This document shows positions 63,918-64,000 of a stretch of DNA of 64,000 nt, one piece after another. Every line of letters begins with the position of its first letter. Within the stretch, counting starts at the first letter, position 1. A model generated the notes under the pieces. It was not told where the DNA came from, did no database searches, and worked only from the letters and a program-made list of their open reading frames with translations. Source of the DNA: Demequina muriae. GTDB lineage: Bacteria; Actinomycetota; Actinomycetes; Actinomycetales; Demequinaceae. A program made the translations under genes and the position numbers. The stretch lies in assembly GCF_030418295.1 (NCBI RefSeq), contig NZ_JAUHQA010000001.1, forward strand, positions 868,001 to 932,000, written 5' to 3'.

Positions 63918-64000
63918 TCAGGCCGGGTGGGCGACGACGCAGGCGGGACTCGGCAAGGGGGCGGTCGAGAACGGCAGCGTGGCGATGTGGCCCACCTCAG
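63918..64000 (-). CDS. Possible C-terminal end of a gene entering from the right
   Basis: One minus-strand frame is open from the right edge to a TGA at 63918-63920, giving 26 residues (ending TAPLPSPACVVAHPA). This is too short to assign or to exclude chance. No family is recognised. Confidence 0.2.
   Translation of the reverse strand, partial: EVGHIATLPFSTAPLPSPACVVAHPA

Overview
The window is high-GC actinobacterial chromosome, with strong GAC/GCC codon preference, SenX3/RegX3, CarD, IdeR-type and DUF3027/DUF3263/DUF4032 markers and stand-alone CIRCE-controlled groEL. Gene content and order (carD-ispD-ispF-cysS-rlmB; pstSCAB next to regX3-senX3, phoU and gpm) fit a Micrococcales species of the Cellulomonadaceae/Demequinaceae type. 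That placement is inference; no rRNA is present. There are no rRNA genes, insertion sequences, phage genes or CRISPR arrays, so most of the window is core chromosome with a few accessory-looking islands.

Layout. 0-6.6 kb: FKBP lipoprotein (cut by the left edge), Lrp/AsnC regulator divergent from ornithine cyclodeaminase, a three-gene polysaccharide operon (glycosyltransferase, pyruvyl transferase-like, flippase-like) and a transglutaminase. 6.6-13.4 kb: DUF222-HNH protein, GntR regulator, tRNA-Ala(CGC), a membrane protein and a GH92 mannosidase translationally coupled to a glycosyltransferase. 13.4-17.3 kb: membrane protein, RimJ-like acetyltransferase, moeA, 5-FTHF cyclo-ligase and FmdB zinc ribbon. 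17.3-24.3 kb: a 1,510-residue helicase/nuclease-fold protein whose catalytic motifs all look lost, behind a SNF2 helicase. 24.7-26.0 kb: a STAS-like protein and a diguanylate cyclase behind a c-di-GMP-I riboswitch. 26.0-34.7 kb: lycopene cyclase, tRNA-Arg(CCT), aldo/keto reductase, NlpC/P60, IdeR-type regulator coupled to ugd and manA, then serC and a CAP protein.

34.7-41.6 kb: DUF3027, cold-shock protein, HD-like protein, WXG100 protein, DUF4031, groEL with two CIRCE operators, LytR_C protein, DUF3263 and uracil-DNA glycosylase. 41.6-44.0 kb: a SipW-type signal peptidase cassette with a probable SipW-dependent substrate and a second secreted protein, preceded by about 0.5 kb of palindromes and repeats and then tRNA-Thr(TGT). 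44.1-50.0 kb: DsbA-like and MauE-like redox pair, Ser/Thr kinase, MsmX/UgpC-type ABC ATPase and DUF4032. 50.0-56.0 kb: HprK-like P-loop protein, rlmB, cysS, ispF, ispD, carD and a lipoprotein. 56.1-63.8 kb: pstB-A-C-S, regX3, senX3, phoU and gpm, with PHO boxes before pstS and between senX3 and phoU.

Three signals stand out. A riboswitch places the diguanylate cyclase operon under its own second messenger, and the enzyme also carries a product-inhibition I-site. The 9-mer CGCATCGGC (or its complement) occurs at least 45 times in both orientations, roughly 25-fold more than a rough composition-based expectation. Many genes begin 6-7 bases after a TAnnnT-like -10 element with no Shine-Dalgarno, which points to widespread leaderless translation. 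The main cassettes of unknown function are the SipW locus, the degenerate helicase-nuclease and the HprK-like gene.
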